DNA of 5,216 bases, from NCBI GenBank assembly GCA_030044035.1, contig JASHWN010000061.1, positions 1 through 5,216 on the forward strand. The letters run 5' to 3'. The notes under the pieces are model-generated. The model saw only the letters and a list, made by a program, of their open reading frames with translations. It was not told where the DNA came from and made no database searches. The position numbers were made by a program, and so were the translations under genes. The stretch is from Xanthobacteraceae bacterium. Its GTDB lineage: Bacteria; Pseudomonadota; Alphaproteobacteria; Rhizobiales; Xanthobacteraceae. Of this stretch, positions 4,824-5,216 are shown piece after piece. Every line of letters starts with the position of its first letter. Within the stretch, counting starts at the first letter, position 1.

Positions 4824-5216
4824 CTAATCCCGCGCCGCCGGCGCCGGCTGCACGCGCTTGAGACTGCGTTCGACGCTCAGCCCGAACCACGGACGGAGAT
4901 ACGTGCCGAGGATGCTGCCGGCGAACGCCGCGGCGAGCCAGACCCAGCCGTGCAGGCTGGATGAGGAAATGCCGCTGAAATACGCGCCGATGTTGCAGCC
5001 ATAGGCAAGCCGCGCGCCGTAGCCGAGCAAAAAGCCGCCGAGCACCGCGGCAATGAGCGAGCGGCCCTGGACCTTCCAGCTCGGATGGAATTTGCCGGCA
5101 AGCCCCGACGCCAACAGCGCGCCCAAAATGATGCCGAAATCCATCACCGAAGTGATGTCGCCGAACACGCTGTCGTGCAGCGCCTTGGCGCGTTCGGCGC
5201 CCTGCCAGTAGCCCCA
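4824..5216 (-). CDS. YeeE/YedE (DUF395) family membrane protein, C-terminal part (5' end outside window)
   Basis: Partial gene: the frame is open to the right edge, giving 130 residues before the TAG at 4826-4824. GTG at 5168 is an internal codon, because the frame continues upstream as WGYWQGAERAKALHDSVFG, which fits the family. Three hydrophobic segments are visible: around DFGIILGALLASGLAG, around SLIAAVLGGFLLGYGARLA, and around WVWLAAAFAGSILGTYL. The conserved motif GARLAYGCNIGAYFSGI carries the cysteine that in the characterised thiosulfate transporter TsuA (YeeE) lines the uptake path. The protein is therefore a probable inner-membrane carrier of thiosulfate or another sulfur species, sometimes paired with a TusA-like sulfur-relay protein, none of which is visible here. 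The tail after the last segment is short and basic (SLKRVQPAPAARD). The family is clear; the substrate is inferred. Confidence 0.88.
   Translation of the reverse strand, partial: WGYWQGAERAKALHDSVFGDITSVMDFGIILGALLASGLAGKFHPSWKVQGRSLIAAVLGGFLLGYGARLAYGCNIGAYFSGISSSSLHGWVWLAAAFAGSILGTYLRPWFGLSVERSLKRVQPAPAARD

Noticed and set aside
4567..4827. Plus-strand open frame running from the dioxygenase end through the repeats
   Set aside because: It is out of frame with the dioxygenase and mostly translates the palindromic repeats.

Overview
The window looks like a piece of a high-GC alphaproteobacterial chromosome, most likely from Rhizobiales (Bradyrhizobium / Rhodopseudomonas-like). The basis is the strongly G/C-ending codon use, the gene content (CoxL-type molybdenum hydroxylase, TauD/TfdA dioxygenase, YeeE/YedE transporter), and two copies of the intergenic palindrome CATCCTTCGAGG...CCTCAGGATGAGG, which I recall as very common in these genomes. 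The genus is inference; no rRNA or other marker is present.

Layout. (1) 1-549, minus strand: N-terminal half of a zinc-dependent medium-chain alcohol dehydrogenase, cut by the left edge. (2) 550-625: a 76-base gap between divergent genes. (3) 626-3016, plus: a complete molybdopterin-binding large subunit of the xanthine dehydrogenase / aerobic CO dehydrogenase family, carrying PYRGAGR (form II-like), not the CSFR motif of true CO dehydrogenase. No FeS or FAD subunit gene lies beside it. (4) 3013-3801, plus: a two-gene cassette of visibly lower GC, made of a nucleotidyltransferase-fold protein that starts inside the stop codon of the preceding gene (ATGA overlap) and a 71-residue basic helical protein. 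The pair resembles uncharacterised toxin-antitoxin-like nucleotidyltransferase modules. (5) 3854-4693, plus: a complete TauD/TfdA-type Fe(II)/2-oxoglutarate dioxygenase. (6) 4704-4810: two palindromic repeat units in inverted orientation between convergent genes. (7) 4824-5216, minus: C-terminal part of a YeeE/YedE (DUF395) membrane protein, cut by the right edge.

How the genes may work together. The divergent alcohol dehydrogenase and molybdenum hydroxylase could carry out successive oxidations (alcohol to aldehyde to acid) under shared control, but only their arrangement suggests this. The dioxygenase and the YeeE-type transporter both belong to families with members in sulfur acquisition, but they are convergent and separated by repeats, so no operon joins them. 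The low-GC cassette looks like an acquired module placed directly against the molybdenum hydroxylase gene. It is the least explained part of the window.
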